The notes beneath the pieces were generated by a model. The model had not been told where the DNA came from, made no database searches, and was given only the letters and a program-made list of their open reading frames with translations. Below are positions 7,338 to 7,873 of a stretch of 7,873 bases of DNA, piece by piece (within the stretch, counting starts at the first letter, position 1; every line of letters begins with the position of its first letter). Made by a program: the position numbers and the translations under genes. The stretch comes from Endomicrobium sp. (GTDB taxonomy: Bacteria > Elusimicrobiota > Endomicrobiia > Endomicrobiales > Endomicrobiaceae). The stretch lies in contig JAIRSP010000064.1 in the NCBI GenBank assembly GCA_031255375.1, forward strand, positions 1 to 7,873, in the 5' to 3' direction.

Positions 7338-7873
7338 ATGAAAGTAATATATAATAAAAAACTTAGCAAATTACCTCCGTATCTTTTTATCGAAATAGAT
7401 AGAAAAAAAAAGGAAGCAATTGAAAATGGTAAAGATATAATATCGTTCGGAGTCGGAGATCCAGATCTTCCAACTCCGAATCATATAATAAAATCAATTC
7501 AAGAAGCTGTAGCTGATCCGACTAATCATCAATATCCTTTTGGTGTTGGTTTATTTTCATATAGAGAGGCTGTTGTAAAATGGTATAAAAAAAGATTCAA
7601 TGTTGATTTAAATGTAAAAGAAGTTTGCGCTTTAATAGGATCAAAAGAAGGAATAGGTCATATCCATCTTGGATTTGTAAATCCTGGTGACATAGTTTTA
7701 ATTCCAGAGCCAGGATATCCTGTCTATAATACTGGAACTATTTTTAGTGATGGAATACCGTACTTTATGCCATTGCTTAAAGAAAATAATTTTATTCCTG
7801 ATTTAGATTCAATTCCAAACAATATTATTGAAAAATCAAAATTGATTTTTGTTAATTATCCAAATAATCCAAC
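7338..7873 (+). CDS. dapL: LL-diaminopimelate aminotransferase, N-terminal part (3' partial)
   Basis: This class I/II PLP aminotransferase would convert tetrahydrodipicolinate plus glutamate directly to LL-diaminopimelate. The window contains 178 codons, under half of a typical protein of about 390 residues; the PLP lysine lies beyond the edge. Visible features are KLPPYLFIEIDRKK (11-24), FGVGDPDLPTP (37-47), NHQYPFGVGLFSYREAV (63-79), the PLP-phosphate-binding GSKEGIGH (101-108), PGYPVY (125-130) and NYPNNP (173-178). The PPYLF start, DPDLPTP and the GSKEGI loop are what I recall of the deltaproteobacterial/archaeal DapL group. Position after dapF-dapA-dapB supports that role, filling the only missing step in the cluster. 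An aspartate or broad-specificity aminotransferase cannot be fully excluded without the C-terminal half. A run of nine adenines (7403-7411) lies near the start. Confidence 0.85.
   Translation, partial: MKVIYNKKLSKLPPYLFIEIDRKKKEAIENGKDIISFGVGDPDLPTPNHIIKSIQEAVADPTNHQYPFGVGLFSYREAVVKWYKKRFNVDLNVKEVCALIGSKEGIGHIHLGFVNPGDIVLIPEPGYPVYNTGTIFSDGIPYFMPLLKENNFIPDLDSIPNNIIEKSKLIFVNYPNNP

Overview
The window is chromosomal DNA from a very AT-rich bacterium (about a quarter G+C by eye). It holds seven genes, all on the + strand: the 3' part of a tamB-like envelope gene, then argH, lysA, dapF, dapA, dapB and the 5' part of a dapL-type aminotransferase gene. No mobile element, CRISPR array, RNA gene or clear horizontal insertion was seen. 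I found no previously undescribed system. What merits a second look is at the level of single genes and genome style.

Layout. Positions 1-1848 encode the C-terminal part of a TamB/DUF490 protein, whose reading frame is open to the left edge. A 194-bp gap, the largest non-coding stretch, holds a weak promoter candidate. From 2043 onward the genes are closely packed: argH, a 96-bp gap, lysA, 5 bp, dapF, 72 bp, dapA, a 4-bp ATGA overlap, dapB, 53 bp, and dapL running off the right edge. All have purine-rich ribosome binding sites at normal spacing. The likely dapA start is ATG 5624, not the GTG twelve bases upstream.

How the genes work together. DapA condenses pyruvate with aspartate semialdehyde. 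DapB reduces the product to tetrahydrodipicolinate. DapL would transaminate that directly to LL-diaminopimelate, skipping the succinylase or acetylase branch. DapF epimerises LL- to meso-diaminopimelate, which feeds peptidoglycan or is decarboxylated by LysA to lysine. The whole branch from aspartate semialdehyde to lysine is therefore encoded in about 4.4 kb. ArgH, the last step of arginine synthesis, sits at the head of the cluster.

Organism. TamB implies a diderm (Gram-negative type) envelope. The order argH-lysA-dapF-dapA-dapB-dapL, and the look of the DapL and DapB sequences, resemble deltaproteobacterial lineages (Desulfobacterota and relatives). Other diderm phyla with DapL, such as Elusimicrobiota, cannot be excluded. 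The strong AT bias, lysine- and asparagine-rich proteins and many A8-A9 runs within genes suggest a reduced, possibly host-associated genome. That is inference. Trp is encoded by TGG, and no gene contains an internal TGA, so the standard bacterial code fits.
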